A stretch of 64,000 nucleotides of DNA from the NCBI GenBank assembly GCA_963847715.1, contig CAWKAZ010000011.1, positions 253,842 through 317,841 of the forward strand. The letters are read 5' to 3'. Source of the DNA: Acidiflorens sp963847715. Its GTDB lineage: Bacteria > Acidobacteriota > Terriglobia > Terriglobales > Acidobacteriaceae. The notes under the pieces are model-generated. The model was not told the DNA's origin and searched no databases. It saw only the letters and a list, made by a program, of their open reading frames with translations. This document shows positions 1-9,759 of this stretch, one piece after another. The position numbers were made by a program, and so were the translations under genes. The first letter of the stretch is position 1, and each line of letters begins with the position of its first letter.

Positions 1-614
1 ACCCCGTTACGGATGACGAACAGGTTCTCGCCCGAGCCTTCGCTGACGTAGCCATTCACATCGAGCGCAATACCTTCCGCGTACCCGTTGACGATCGCTT
101 CCATCTTGATGAGCTGCGAATTCATGTAATTCGCACCCGCCTTGGCCATCGCCGGCAAAGTGTTAGGCGCAATCCGTGTCCACGAGGAAATGCAGACATC
201 TACACCCTCGCTGGCATCCGACCCCAGATATTTCCCCCAGGGGTAGTTGCAAATGTAGACTTCAGTCGGCGAGTTGAAAGGGTTGACGCCCGCTTCTCCA
301 TATCCGCGAAGAACGACCGGCCGGATGTAGCAGGGCCATACGCCGTTGCTCTTTACCAGCTCCACCATGCCGCCAAGAATCTCGTCGCGCGTAAAAGGAA
401 TGTCGATGCGGTAAATCCGGGCAGAGTCGATCAGCCGCTGCATATGCTCAGTGGCGCGGAAAATGGCTGGCCCAGTCGGCAGCGCGTAACACCGAACCCC
501 CTCAAAAACCGAGGAGCCGTAGTGCACAACGTGCGACATCACGTGGATCGTGGCATCGTCCCATGGAATGAACTTGCCGTTGTGCCAGATTTTGTCCGTC
601 TTCTGAATCGCCAT
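1..614 (-). CDS. ilvE: Branched-chain amino acid aminotransferase, N-terminal 204 residues (runs off left edge)
   Basis: PLP enzyme of fold type IV that interconverts Leu/Ile/Val and their 2-oxo acids with glutamate/2-oxoglutarate in the cytoplasm. The minus-strand frame opens at ATG 614 and stays open to the window edge, giving 204 of about 300 expected residues. Recognisable IlvE features are the N-terminal WHNGKFIPWDDA, HYGSSVFEGVR near residue 31, RIYRIDIPF near 66, AKAGANYMNS with the probable PLP lysine at K158 (E. coli K159), and EGIALDVNGYVSEGSGENLF near 180. The C-terminal third lies outside the window. The family is clear; exact substrate preference among branched-chain transaminases is inferred. 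Confidence 0.93.
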   Translation of the reverse strand, partial: MAIQKTDKIWHNGKFIPWDDATIHVMSHVVHYGSSVFEGVRCYALPTGPAIFRATEHMQRLIDSARIYRIDIPFTRDEILGGMVELVKSNGVWPCYIRPVVLRGYGEAGVNPFNSPTEVYICNYPWGKYLGSDASEGVDVCISSWTRIAPNTLPAMAKAGANYMNSQLIKMEAIVNGYAEGIALDVNGYVSEGSGENLFVIRNG

Positions 615-740
615 GCAGACTCCTTCGCTAGTAAAGATTCGCGGCAGCGGCCGGAGGTTCGCGAATGATCGAAAAAACTCTTCGTTCTGCTTGGAATTAT
701 AACGTGGAAGGCTGCTGCCTGAACGCGCTTTACAGCAGAG

Positions 741-761
741 ACCCGGACAGGGCGTCCGGGT
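741..761 (-). terminator. 8-bp stem hairpin downstream of the small secreted-protein gene
   Basis: Perfect inverted repeat ACCCGGAC / GTCCGGGT with a 5-nt loop, just after the stop of the minus-strand gene at 776. No T-run follows, so a terminator or mRNA-stabilising role is only plausible. The rest of 615-775 shows no gene. Confidence 0.35.
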
Positions 762-775
762 CGAAAACTTGAGGA

Positions 776-1183
776 TCAGCGAATCGCAATAATGTTGTTG
801 GCGACAAAGCCACTTTCACCGGCGACGATCATCCGCATGGCGATCCGCTCCGCCTTGTAGTGATGGGTCCGATGCAACAGGTAACCGACTCCGACTCCGG
901 CGCCGAAACCTAGTGCGGAACCAGCCGCCTCTCCGGCAGCGCCCCGCGTAACAAAGGGACGCATAATCGGATTCGCCTCGCGAAGCCCCTGGTTCAAACC
1001 ACGCTGCGTCGTGATCGCATCGGCTGTGATCAGTCCCGCCAGGACGCCGACATTCACTTTGTTCTCGAAAGTCCAGAACGGCCGTTGATGGCTCGGCGCG
1101 TCAGGAAGCGCAAAACTGTTAACCGCGAGATTCTGTCCGTACATTGTCGCGCTCAGTAGAAGAATCGAGAGGAGGTATTTCAT
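776..1183 (-). CDS. Small secreted or membrane-associated hypothetical protein (135 aa)
   Basis: I do not recognise a named family. ATG 1183 is chosen because it starts directly with a signal peptide (MKYLLSILLLSATMYGQ); the frame is open further upstream but without such a signal. The mature part has a short Pro/His-containing segment, then a glycine/alanine-rich stretch (AAGEAAGSALGFGAGVGVGYLLH) that could form one or two membrane segments, and a basic HHYKAERIAMR before the C-terminus. Similar short envelope proteins are frequent in Acidobacteria. It stands alone between ilvE and a divergent lipoprotein gene, so context gives no function. Confidence 0.6.
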   Translation of the reverse strand: MKYLLSILLLSATMYGQNLAVNSFALPDAPSHQRPFWTFENKVNVGVLAGLITADAITTQRGLNQGLREANPIMRPFVTRGAAGEAAGSALGFGAGVGVGYLLHRTHHYKAERIAMRMIVAGESGFVANNIIAIR

Positions 1184-1577
1184 CTGGTCTCCGTAGCCGC
1201 TGGATTTATGAACCCAGCATAAGACGGAATCGCACGGTGGTACATGGCCCAATGTCGTGGGGCGGATGGCCTTCTGGTAAGAGTAACTAAGTGGTCTGGT
1301 AGGTTACTTGCCGTCTCTAACTCGGTAACTTGTTTTGACGTTACTTCGGTACCGGCCGTTCGATCGACCGCATCTTGGGTCGAATGCGTGTCGGCCAATC
1401 GCACTCCGCATCCGCACTCCGCATCGCGAAAAACCTCTACTGAAACCCATACCCCCGCCTCTGATCGCCGCTGATGGATCAACCCCTTGCCTTTACGGTG
1501 ATCGCCTGATTGGCGCAGGTGGCCGAAGTCCTCGATAAATGTAGGGCGCGCATCCGGTCGGGCGCCGGAGGTCATTC
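1184..1577. other. Divergent intergenic region with four GTAAC-type motifs
   Basis: 394 bases between the divergent genes at 1183 and 1578. Short frames here look like chance. Visible structure: four GTAACT/AGTTAC-type motifs in alternating orientation near 1283, 1303, 1324 and 1340, spaced about 16-21 bp. This could be an operator array, but no regulator is assigned. Confidence 0.3.
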
Positions 1578-2786
1578 GTGAAGCAGTTGGCAACTCTTTT
1601 ACTGGTCAGGTTCAGAAATCAGAACTCTTCTCCTAGTCCGCGACGCATAGCGCTGCAGATCTCCGCGTTGGGCCCGCTCATCGTTTTCTTCACCGCTTGC
1701 GGCAGTGGTAGTTCCGCCTCCGCTCCCAAACAGCCGAATTACCCGCCGACGCCTCCCGTCGCGATCACCTGGACGCCGCAAACCAGCCCACTACCCGCTC
1801 CTCCTGACCTCGATGCCACGCAGCCTCCTTTATCTGCGGGCTCCAACAATTTCCCGCTGACCGTTGAGAAACCCCTCGACGGCGACACCGTCACCTCTCC
1901 TGCTCATGTGGTCGCTTCGGCCAGTCCGACCAATCCGATCTTCTACATGCGAGTTTACGTCGACACTCTCGCCGTCTATTTCACTTTTACCAATTCCATC
2001 GACACCAGCATCTGGATGTCTCCGGGGCAACACCAGCTCATCGTGATGGCAGAAGATACTAAGGGATACGTATCCGCCACCCTTCTAAAAGTGAACGTCA
2101 GTTCGCAGGCGCAAACCACCATCAGTGACATCCAAGACATGCCCGGCTGGCAGAATTGTTCGGCTGACTTTCCTCCAGGTTCGGGACGGGACGGGCAGGT
2201 CTGCGCCTCCGGAAATCCAGGCGCGATGTCCACTCTGACCCCCAATCAGTCCAGCCCTGCGATGGACGGCAAATCCGCGCACTTCACCATCAGCGGGCCC
2301 AACTATTCCAATATGCTGTACTTCAACGCCATCGAGGGCGGAGACCAGCCGAGCCATTTTGTGTACGATTTGTATGTCTATCTCCAAGACCCCACCACCC
2401 CGCAGGCTTTGGAATTCGACATCAACCAGGGCTATGGAGGCGTTCGCTGGGTCTGGGGCTCAGAATGTAACTTCAAAGGCGAAACACCTCCGCGATGGGA
2501 TATCTGGGACGACGCCAGCGGCATTTGGAGGGAAACCAACGTCCCCTGCAACCCGTTCCCGGCGAACACTTGGACACACATTGTCTGGACCGTCGAGCGC
2601 GTTGGCGATCAGGTTCACTACATCAGCCTCACGGTCGGCGACCAGACGTACAACGTCGACACCTACTACAACAATCAGCCAAATTGGACTCTTGAAGAAA
2701 TCGACGTGGCTTTCCAGATGGACATAAACGCAAACTCGCAAAACTACGATGTCTGGCTCGACCAGGTGAAGCTGACCGCTTACTAA
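1578..2786 (+). CDS. Putative lipoprotein with Ig-like and lectin-like domains (402 aa)
   Basis: GTG start. A long basic N-region leads to a hydrophobic segment ending in FFTACGSG, a lipobox-like site with Cys41 (Phe at -3 is atypical), followed by a Ser/Pro-rich linker. Residues about 95-175 resemble a bacterial Ig-like fold (KPLDGDTVTSPAHVV ... VNVSS). Residues about 180-402 are rich in aromatics and have the look of a concanavalin-A-like jelly-roll of a kind I associate with acidobacterial secreted proteins, ending VWLDQVKLTAY. No catalytic residues can be assigned, so a carbohydrate-binding role at the cell surface is inference. It is monocistronic; the permease gene starts 183 bp downstream. 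Confidence 0.65.
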   Translation: MKQLATLLLVRFRNQNSSPSPRRIALQISALGPLIVFFTACGSGSSASAPKQPNYPPTPPVAITWTPQTSPLPAPPDLDATQPPLSAGSNNFPLTVEKPLDGDTVTSPAHVVASASPTNPIFYMRVYVDTLAVYFTFTNSIDTSIWMSPGQHQLIVMAEDTKGYVSATLLKVNVSSQAQTTISDIQDMPGWQNCSADFPPGSGRDGQVCASGNPGAMSTLTPNQSSPAMDGKSAHFTISGPNYSNMLYFNAIEGGDQPSHFVYDLYVYLQDPTTPQALEFDINQGYGGVRWVWGSECNFKGETPPRWDIWDDASGIWRETNVPCNPFPANTWTHIVWTVERVGDQVHYISLTVGDQTYNVDTYYNNQPNWTLEEIDVAFQMDINANSQNYDVWLDQVKLTAY

Positions 2787-2969
2787 TCTTCGTCAGCACC
2801 GGGCACATAATCGGGGGCTGCAAAGCCCCACCTTTCTTTGATTTCTCGCCGGTTCACGGAACTCGTTCCTTCCACTTCCGTATATACGGTTAGCGTTTGG
2901 CCAATCTTCAATCGCCCGGCTAACTCTTTCGCGCGAGACGGGTCAAACTCCTAGGAGGATGGTGGGATC

Positions 2970-4226
2970 TTGAATATCCGGGAAGTTCTGCGCCAGACCG
3001 CCAGTTCGATTGCGGCTCACAAACTGCGCAGCTTCCTCACCATGTTTGGGATCATCTGGGGGATCACCTCCGTCATTTTGCTGGTGGGTCTCGGCAAGGG
3101 CTTCAGCCACGACCAGAAAGAACGGCTGAAAACCATCGGCGTCGACCTGGCCATTATCTGGGGTGGACGCACCAGCGAGCAAGCAGGCGGATACGCCGCC
3201 GGCCGGGTAGTTCGTCTGTCGATCCGCGATGCCTACCTGATCAAGCAGGAGGCGTACCTCATCAAGACCGTCAGCCCCGAACTGAGGCGCAGTGTGTCCG
3301 AGGTAAGCCGCTACAATGCGGCGTCGCGTCCGGTACGTGGCGTCTGGCCTGAGTATCAGAATTTTCGTTCTCTCAAAGTCCAGGAGGGACGCCTGATGAC
3401 CGACGACGATGAAAATGACGCCCGCCGTGTCGTCATCCTCGGCGTCGAGAGCCGCGACCAGTTGTTCCCTGGCAAGGCTGCGATTGGCGAGACGCTGATG
3501 ATGAATGGTTCTCCCTACACCGTCATCGGAGTCCTCGAAAAGAAAAAGCAGAATGGGAGCTACGGCAGCGGACCCGACAACACCCAGTTGTTTGTCCCGT
3601 ACTCCGCCATGGCGCGCGATTGTCCGCCAGCGGAGCGCCCCGGCATTTTCAAAGGATGGATCAACAACTTGGTCGTCGAGGTCGAAGACCCCGCTCATCA
3701 CGAGGAAGCGCTAAAGCAGGTGTACCAGATTCTGGGACGCGAACATAATTTCGATCCGCACGACAAAGACGCTCTCATGGTCTGGGACACGCTCGAAGGA
3801 TCACAACTGGTCGAGCGCATCTTCGACATCATGACCATCTTTTTTGGCGCGGTCGCGCTCATGACGCTTTCGCTCGGAGGCATCGGCGTGATGAATATCA
3901 TGCTCGTGGCGGTAACCGAGCGCACCCGCGAAATCGGTGTTCGCAAATCGCTGGGCGCAACCGCGGCCGACATCCGCAACCAGTTCTTCGCGGAATCTGC
4001 CGCACTGATGCTGATCAGCGGGGCCATCGGAATGGGTATCGGCGTTGGCTTCTGTCTATCCATCCAGAACGTTCAACTGCCAGACATCGTGCCTCATCCA
4101 ATCATTTCGTGGATGGCGATTATTGCGTCCCTCTTTACGTTGGGACTTATCACCATCGCGGCTGGGATGTACCCAGCACAACGAGCCGCAGCCCTCAGCC
4201 CCATCGAGTGCCTGCGCCAGGAATAA
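2970..4226 (+). CDS. MacB-like ABC transporter permease (FtsX domain), 418 aa
   Basis: Inner-membrane permease of the MacB/LolCE type. TTG start at 2970 with AGGAGG at 2953-2958; the ATG at 2959 runs into a stop at once. The N-terminal helix (residues about 18-45, HKLRSFLTMFGIIWGITSVI) is followed by a periplasmic MacB_PCD core and a C-terminal FtsX domain with three helices (about 290-410), including GGIGVMNIMLVAVTERTREIGVRKSLGA. It ends with the typical R-A-A-A-LSPIECLRQE. The next gene is a paralogue. No ATP-binding subunit is adjacent, so the ATPase partner must be elsewhere. The substrate cannot be told. Confidence 0.88.
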   Translation: MNIREVLRQTASSIAAHKLRSFLTMFGIIWGITSVILLVGLGKGFSHDQKERLKTIGVDLAIIWGGRTSEQAGGYAAGRVVRLSIRDAYLIKQEAYLIKTVSPELRRSVSEVSRYNAASRPVRGVWPEYQNFRSLKVQEGRLMTDDDENDARRVVILGVESRDQLFPGKAAIGETLMMNGSPYTVIGVLEKKKQNGSYGSGPDNTQLFVPYSAMARDCPPAERPGIFKGWINNLVVEVEDPAHHEEALKQVYQILGREHNFDPHDKDALMVWDTLEGSQLVERIFDIMTIFFGAVALMTLSLGGIGVMNIMLVAVTERTREIGVRKSLGATAADIRNQFFAESAALMLISGAIGMGIGVGFCLSIQNVQLPDIVPHPIISWMAIIASLFTLGLITIAAGMYPAQRAAALSPIECLRQE

Positions 4227-4266
4227 TTCTTTGGAGACTCTTGTCAGAATTCGAGTTTCGTATCAG

Positions 4267-4340
4267 GGCATCGCTTTAGCGATGCCATAACGTGTTTGCA
4301 ATGAGACGCCCCTTGAGGGGCTGCACCAAACGCTTTAGCC
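4267..4340. repeat. Hairpin-rich intergenic element (two stem-loops)
   Basis: Between the two permease genes. First hairpin GGCATCGC-TTTA-GCGATGCC (4267-4286), second GCCCC-TTGA-GGGGC (4308-4321), then a CGCTTTAGCCG tail. The layout resembles the elements at 5635 and 20431 (GGGC-rich hairpins and CTTTAGCC). Confidence 0.45.
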
Positions 4341-4354
4341 GCCGAGGTCATGCA

Positions 4355-5611
4355 TTGCAGGTCAAGGAACTCATCCAGCAAAGTTGGGACGCGCTCACAC
4401 GCAACCGCCTGCGTTCCATCCTCACCATGATGGGCATCGTCTGGGGCCTGACCACCGTCGTGCTGCTGCTCGGCTACGGGCAGAGCGTCAGCGCTGGTGT
4501 CCTCAACGCCTTCCTCGGCATTGGCAACAACGTCATCATGGTGTGGGAAGGTCAGACCAGCATGCAGGCTGGCGGCCAACGGGCGGGCAAACGCATCCGG
4601 TTCAAGTATGAAGATCTCGAGGCCGTTCGCGAGGAAGCTAACTTGGTTCGCCTGGTCAGCGCCGAATGGGATGACCCCTTCCCCTACAAGTATGGAGACC
4701 GGGTGATCACCGTCTCCACCAAGGCCGTCCAGTACCCGTACGGCGAGATGCGCAAACTGAATATCGCGGAAGGCCGCTATTTCGAAGAAAGTGACTTCAC
4801 CGAACACCGTCACGTCCTCATCTTCGGTCCAAACGCCGCCAAAAAAGTATTTGGCAACCGCGATCCCGTCGGCGAAGAAGTCACCATCAACGGCCAAAGC
4901 TGGGATGTCATCGGCCTGTTACGACTCAAGATTCAAGACAGTTCTAACAACGGTCCCGACAACGAGAACGTCTTCATGCCTTTTGAGAGCATGAGCGACG
5001 TCAACGACAAGCGCGATCCCGAAATGATCGTCTTTCAGGCCGTCACGCCTTTTCAGCACAAGGCCGCGCTCGCGCAGGTCCGGGAGGTCTTGGCTCGCCG
5101 CCACAACTTCAATCCCAAGGACGATAAATCCACTCCCGAATGGGACACGGTCGATGACTCCAAAGACATTCAGCAGTTTGGCATCGCGCTGCAACTCATT
5201 CTCGGCTTCATCGGCATGTTGACTCTCGGCGTGGGCGGCGTCGGCGTGATGAACATCATGCTGGTCAGCGTCACTGAACGCACGAAAGAAGTTGGATTGC
5301 GCAAGGCGCTCGGCGCCCGCAATCGCGACATCGCATGGCAGTTTCTGGTCGAAGCCCTGGTACTGACCTTCGCCGCCGGCGCAGTTGGCATGCTGGTGTC
5401 GGTTGTGCTGGCGCACGCGATACCGCCCATGCCGCTGTATTCCGCCATGTACAAGACCGCGAATCACGAGGGTGACATTTTTCTGAAGACTTCCGGCAGC
5501 GTGATGCTTACAGCCTTCGTGATTCTTGCCGTCGTAGGAATCACCGCAGGACTGTGGCCAGCCTGGAAAGCCGCCCAGATGGAGCCAGTAGAAGCGCTCA
5601 GGCACGAGTAA
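4355..5611 (+). CDS. MacB-like ABC transporter permease (FtsX domain), second copy
   Basis: Paralogue of the preceding gene with the same plan: N-terminal helix in LTRNRLRSILTMMGIVWGLT, a long periplasmic MacB_PCD region, and a C-terminal FtsX domain with GGVGVMNIMLVSVTERTKEVGLRKALGA, ending KAAQMEPVEALRHE. The frame is open from 4292, but TTG 4355 gives an N-terminus (LQVKELIQQSW) that aligns with the first paralogue, so it is preferred. A weak GAGG lies at 4344. The pair probably acts as a heterodimer or as two related exporters working with an unlinked ATPase. Substrate unknown. Confidence 0.87.
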   Translation: MQVKELIQQSWDALTRNRLRSILTMMGIVWGLTTVVLLLGYGQSVSAGVLNAFLGIGNNVIMVWEGQTSMQAGGQRAGKRIRFKYEDLEAVREEANLVRLVSAEWDDPFPYKYGDRVITVSTKAVQYPYGEMRKLNIAEGRYFEESDFTEHRHVLIFGPNAAKKVFGNRDPVGEEVTINGQSWDVIGLLRLKIQDSSNNGPDNENVFMPFESMSDVNDKRDPEMIVFQAVTPFQHKAALAQVREVLARRHNFNPKDDKSTPEWDTVDDSKDIQQFGIALQLILGFIGMLTLGVGGVGVMNIMLVSVTERTKEVGLRKALGARNRDIAWQFLVEALVLTFAAGAVGMLVSVVLAHAIPPMPLYSAMYKTANHEGDIFLKTSGSVMLTAFVILAVVGITAGLWPAWKAAQMEPVEALRHE

Positions 5612-5634
5612 ATATGTCGCCGTTAGCTAGAGTG

Positions 5635-5699
5635 GAAGAGCGGCCCTCGAGGAAGGGCTGCGTCAGGAAGTCGAATCCGTAGGGCTTTAGCCCCAGGAA
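5635..5699. repeat. Two-hairpin intergenic element, copy 1
   Basis: GAAGAGCGGCCC, a short loop, GGGCTGCGTC, TCGAATC, then a GGGCTTTAGCCC hairpin. The same order of blocks recurs at 20431-20504. It sits between the convergent genes ending at 5611 and 5700 and could also terminate transcription. Confidence 0.55.
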
Positions 5700-7298
5700 T
5701 CAGTGACGCCAAATCTTCTGCGCTTTGCGAGCGCCATCGCTATCGGACTGCACCGGAACATTCGCATTGGCCGCTGGCGCAGCCACCCCACTCGGCCCGG
5801 TGACCGCAGCGACCGGCGTAGCCGCAACCGGCTCAGGCTTCACGCCCACTTCATCCCCACGGAAGTAGTGCCCTTTCGCGGCCCGCATTTCTGGCATCGC
5901 CGTATAGGGTTTCGAGTAATCATTATTCGCGTTCCAGAAGAGAAAGCCGATGCCACCTTTCTCCTTGGCCACTTCAATCTGGACTTCCACATACTTCGGC
6001 GAGTAAGTCTTGGTCCGCCAGGCGAAAGCTTGCAGCCACGGACGGATCACCACGCCGCTGTCCTTCGTGATCAGCTTGAAGCGGTCCATCGACTCGCCGA
6101 TGAAGTGCTCGGGCGCGTCGCCCGGGTGTGCGATGCCGTCCATGCCAAAGAAGTGCGAGGGATAAATCATTGGCGAGAGCACGTCACAGTGCTTCGACAT
6201 GGCCACGATGTCCTGCCCCGTGTGCGACAAGTCAACCGGCCGCTGCCACGCCATCACGCCAAACACATCGAGCGACAGCAGCACGCCCGTTGGATGGATC
6301 TGCGCATAAGCACGCTTCAAGAAATCGGCGATGACCTCCGAGCGCTGTTCTTTCGGATGTTCCGCCAGGAAGCTGAAAGCGGCGTCTTTCTGATCACCCT
6401 CCGCCGGAAAACGCACGTAGTCGAACTGCACTTCATCGACGCCAGCCTGGGCTACGAATTTCGCCAAAGCGATATCGTAATCCTGCACCTTCGGATTCGA
6501 AGGATCGGTCCAGACTAACTTGCCGTTTTCGCGCCAGGGCTGGCCGGACCGCTGCGATTTGACTGCCAACTCCGGATGCGTCGTCACCAGATGCTCGTCG
6601 CGGAAAATCGCAATGCGTGCAATGGCATGCATGTTCTCGGAATGCAGGAAGTGAACGAACTTCGGCAGGTCCGGAATATAGTGGCGCTGTCCGCTAGCCA
6701 GCGGGTTGTCAAAGGCGATGTTAACGATGCCGTCGCTGTCCTTAATATCAAAAACCACCGCATTGCCGCCCACTTCCCGCCAATGTCGGATAATACGCAT
6801 CCCGTGATCGCTGCCTGCCATCACCCCAGTCAGATAAATGGCCCGGACTTCGAAATCTCTTGCAACTGGCACCGTTTTCTCTACAATTGCCGCTTCAAGA
6901 ATTCCGGGGATGATGATCTGCTCTCCGGATTTCAGAAATATCCCCTGACGATCATGATTCGCCGCGCGAATGGCTTCGGCCAGTTCCGCCGAGGTCAGGA
7001 ATTTTGTGTGTTTCAGATACTTACGGGCCACCGACGGAATGCTGTCTCCGCGCTGCGCCTGGTAAACCTCCGAACCGGGAGGTGCGATCACGGGAGCGGG
7101 AGCTTCGTGCTTTTTGGTGGTATCGGCTTTCACCTGAAGCAATTGCGCGGCGTGCGGATTTTGAACCGCCGCGGCGGGTGGAGCGAGAAGAAAGCTGGAA
7201 ACAGATACGCGGAGCAGGAAGGCTGCAATCCCTGCCATCGAGACTTCGATTTTTGTAAGTCGAGAGGTGACAAATCCGGCCGTGGTCAATCGGAACAA
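5700..7298 (-). CDS. Secreted LysM + DUF4015 putative glycoside hydrolase (532 aa)
   Basis: Signal peptide near the N-terminus (either the first Met at 7298 or Met at 7238 before AGIAAFLLRVSVSSFLLA). Residues about 76-130 form a LysM-like domain (YQAQRGDSIPSVARKYL ... GEQIIIPG), expected to bind peptidoglycan or related glycans. Residues about 148-480 match the DUF4015 putative glycosyl-hydrolase barrel: AIYLTGVMAG at the first strand, VFDIKDSDG, DEVQFDYVRFPAEGD carrying the likely acidic residues, DVFGVMAW, SPMIYPSHF and IRPWLQAF. The C-terminus is Ala/Pro-rich. A cell-wall or exopolysaccharide hydrolase is the likely role; the substrate is inferred. Confidence 0.82.
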   Translation of the reverse strand: MFRLTTAGFVTSRLTKIEVSMAGIAAFLLRVSVSSFLLAPPAAAVQNPHAAQLLQVKADTTKKHEAPAPVIAPPGSEVYQAQRGDSIPSVARKYLKHTKFLTSAELAEAIRAANHDRQGIFLKSGEQIIIPGILEAAIVEKTVPVARDFEVRAIYLTGVMAGSDHGMRIIRHWREVGGNAVVFDIKDSDGIVNIAFDNPLASGQRHYIPDLPKFVHFLHSENMHAIARIAIFRDEHLVTTHPELAVKSQRSGQPWRENGKLVWTDPSNPKVQDYDIALAKFVAQAGVDEVQFDYVRFPAEGDQKDAAFSFLAEHPKEQRSEVIADFLKRAYAQIHPTGVLLSLDVFGVMAWQRPVDLSHTGQDIVAMSKHCDVLSPMIYPSHFFGMDGIAHPGDAPEHFIGESMDRFKLITKDSGVVIRPWLQAFAWRTKTYSPKYVEVQIEVAKEKGGIGFLFWNANNDYSKPYTAMPEMRAAKGHYFRGDEVGVKPEPVAATPVAAVTGPSGVAAPAANANVPVQSDSDGARKAQKIWRH

Positions 7299-7618
7299 GG
7301 GTATTCTCCAGGAAAATAGCTGTTTCGATTGTGTCTCGGAGGTAATCGGGGCGGCTAGTTACGGGAGTCCAACCCGGTAACCGCTTACCGGACATGTGCG
7401 TAGGTGGTCCTTAGCGGCACTGCTGGAAAGTTCCCGCAGTCTGCAAACAATTGCTCTTGAGCCAACTGTGGGTATCTCGATGAACCCAGCGCAAAGCGCG
7501 CTACCCGCATCTAACACGATGAGAAGCAGGGCCATACGGCGCATCGGACGGATGGCGAACGGCTTGCACAAGGGAAGCGTGGGTTAGGAATCCCACCTTC
7601 CTCCCAGCGAACGAGCGA
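7299..7618. other. Divergent intergenic region
   Basis: 320 bases between the DUF4015 gene and the AAA+ ATPase gene. I see no convincing gene or RNA here; it must hold the promoters of both divergent genes. Confidence 0.4.
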
Positions 7619-8851
<1,233 letters not shown>

Positions 8852-8871
8852 ATCAAGTTGCTGGTAGGTAG

Positions 8872-8900
8872 GGGCACCGCGCGAGCGGTGCCCTTTTTTA
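8872..8900 (+). terminator. Rho-independent terminator after the AAA+ ATPase gene
   Basis: Perfect 9-bp stem GGGCACCGC / GCGGTGCCC around a GCGA tetraloop, followed at once by TTTTTT. Classic intrinsic terminator. Confidence 0.93.
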
Positions 8901-8968
8901 TTTTGTTCGTATTTGGGCGGCGCCTACTCTTGATCGCCTTTAGGCGCTGCGGGAACTGAAGAACTAAA

Positions 8969-9733
8969 TCACCGATACCGCGCATTATCCCGATACCGCC
9001 GTGACAACTCCTCCAGAAAATTCTCCGGCGAACCGCGATCCTCAAGCGGAACATTGAGGCGAGACCCGATGCGCTCCGCGATGGTCCCGGCGGTTTGCAC
9101 GCGCTGCTCGTAGGGCAGGTCCAGCCGCCTGTTCAGAAAGGCCTCGATCAGCTGAAATTCCTGCGCCGTCATGGCCGTAACCGCCTCGACCGACGGCTTG
9201 ACCACCGCGTCGCTCTTCTGCGCATACCAGTACGAATCACCCTGCTCCTGCAACTCATGGATCACGACCGTACCCGCGACCATATCTCCCAGCCGCCGAT
9301 TCTTTTTATCCACTGCGATCGCAATCGCTCCCACGATATATCCCCCTTGGGAGTCAACCGCACGCAGAAAATTCCGCGCGATACCCTCGAACACAGTAAT
9401 CGGGCGCCCACTGGCCGTGATCACGCGGATGCGCGCCTGCTTTTTCCCCGGAGTCTGTCCGTTCCAGAAGATTTCGAAAATCGCGAAATAACCCCAATAA
9501 AGGCAGAACATCAACAGGATGAGCGCCGCCGTCATCCACTTGCCTGCCGTCACCCAATAGCGCGACAGGTCAGGAGCAACCAGCGACGAGACGATCAGAA
9601 CTATAATCACGACCACCGCTTGGATCAGAGTATCGACCAGAAGCGCCATGCCACGGCTGCCCACGCCGGCAACCGGAAATTCCAGTTCAATCTGCTCCGG
9701 CGTTTCGATGGTAAGCTTCTCAATCGGCTCCAA
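8969..9733 (-). CDS. RDD family membrane protein (254 aa)
   Basis: RDD-domain inner-membrane protein. TTG 9733 is chosen because AGGAG precedes it by 6 bp; longer frames would overlap the divergent gene. The RDD signature is visible: VGSRGMALLVDTLIQ (first Arg and Asp), three hydrophobic helices (AVVIIVLIVSSLV, AALILLMFCLYWGYFAIFE, and NFLRAVDSQGGYIVGAIAIAV), and the later Asp in NRRLGDMVAGTVVI. A soluble C-terminal tail follows. It is divergent from, and only 26 bp away from, a SpoIIM-family gene; this pair normally accompanies MoxR/DUF58/DUF4129 genes, which here lie 13 kb away. Biochemical role unknown. Confidence 0.86.
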   Translation of the reverse strand: MEPIEKLTIETPEQIELEFPVAGVGSRGMALLVDTLIQAVVVIIVLIVSSLVAPDLSRYWVTAGKWMTAALILLMFCLYWGYFAIFEIFWNGQTPGKKQARIRVITASGRPITVFEGIARNFLRAVDSQGGYIVGAIAIAVDKKNRRLGDMVAGTVVIHELQEQGDSYWYAQKSDAVVKPSVEAVTAMTAQEFQLIEAFLNRRLDLPYEQRVQTAGTIAERIGSRLNVPLEDRGSPENFLEELSRRYRDNARYR

Positions 9734-9759
9734 ATTGGTCTCCTGACCGGTCTCGAAAC

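Noticed and set aside
2943..3701. Long minus-strand open frame (252 codons) opposite the first permease gene
   Set aside because: Low-complexity, charged sequence without family features. The plus strand encodes a clear MacB-like permease, and high GC makes such antisense frames common.
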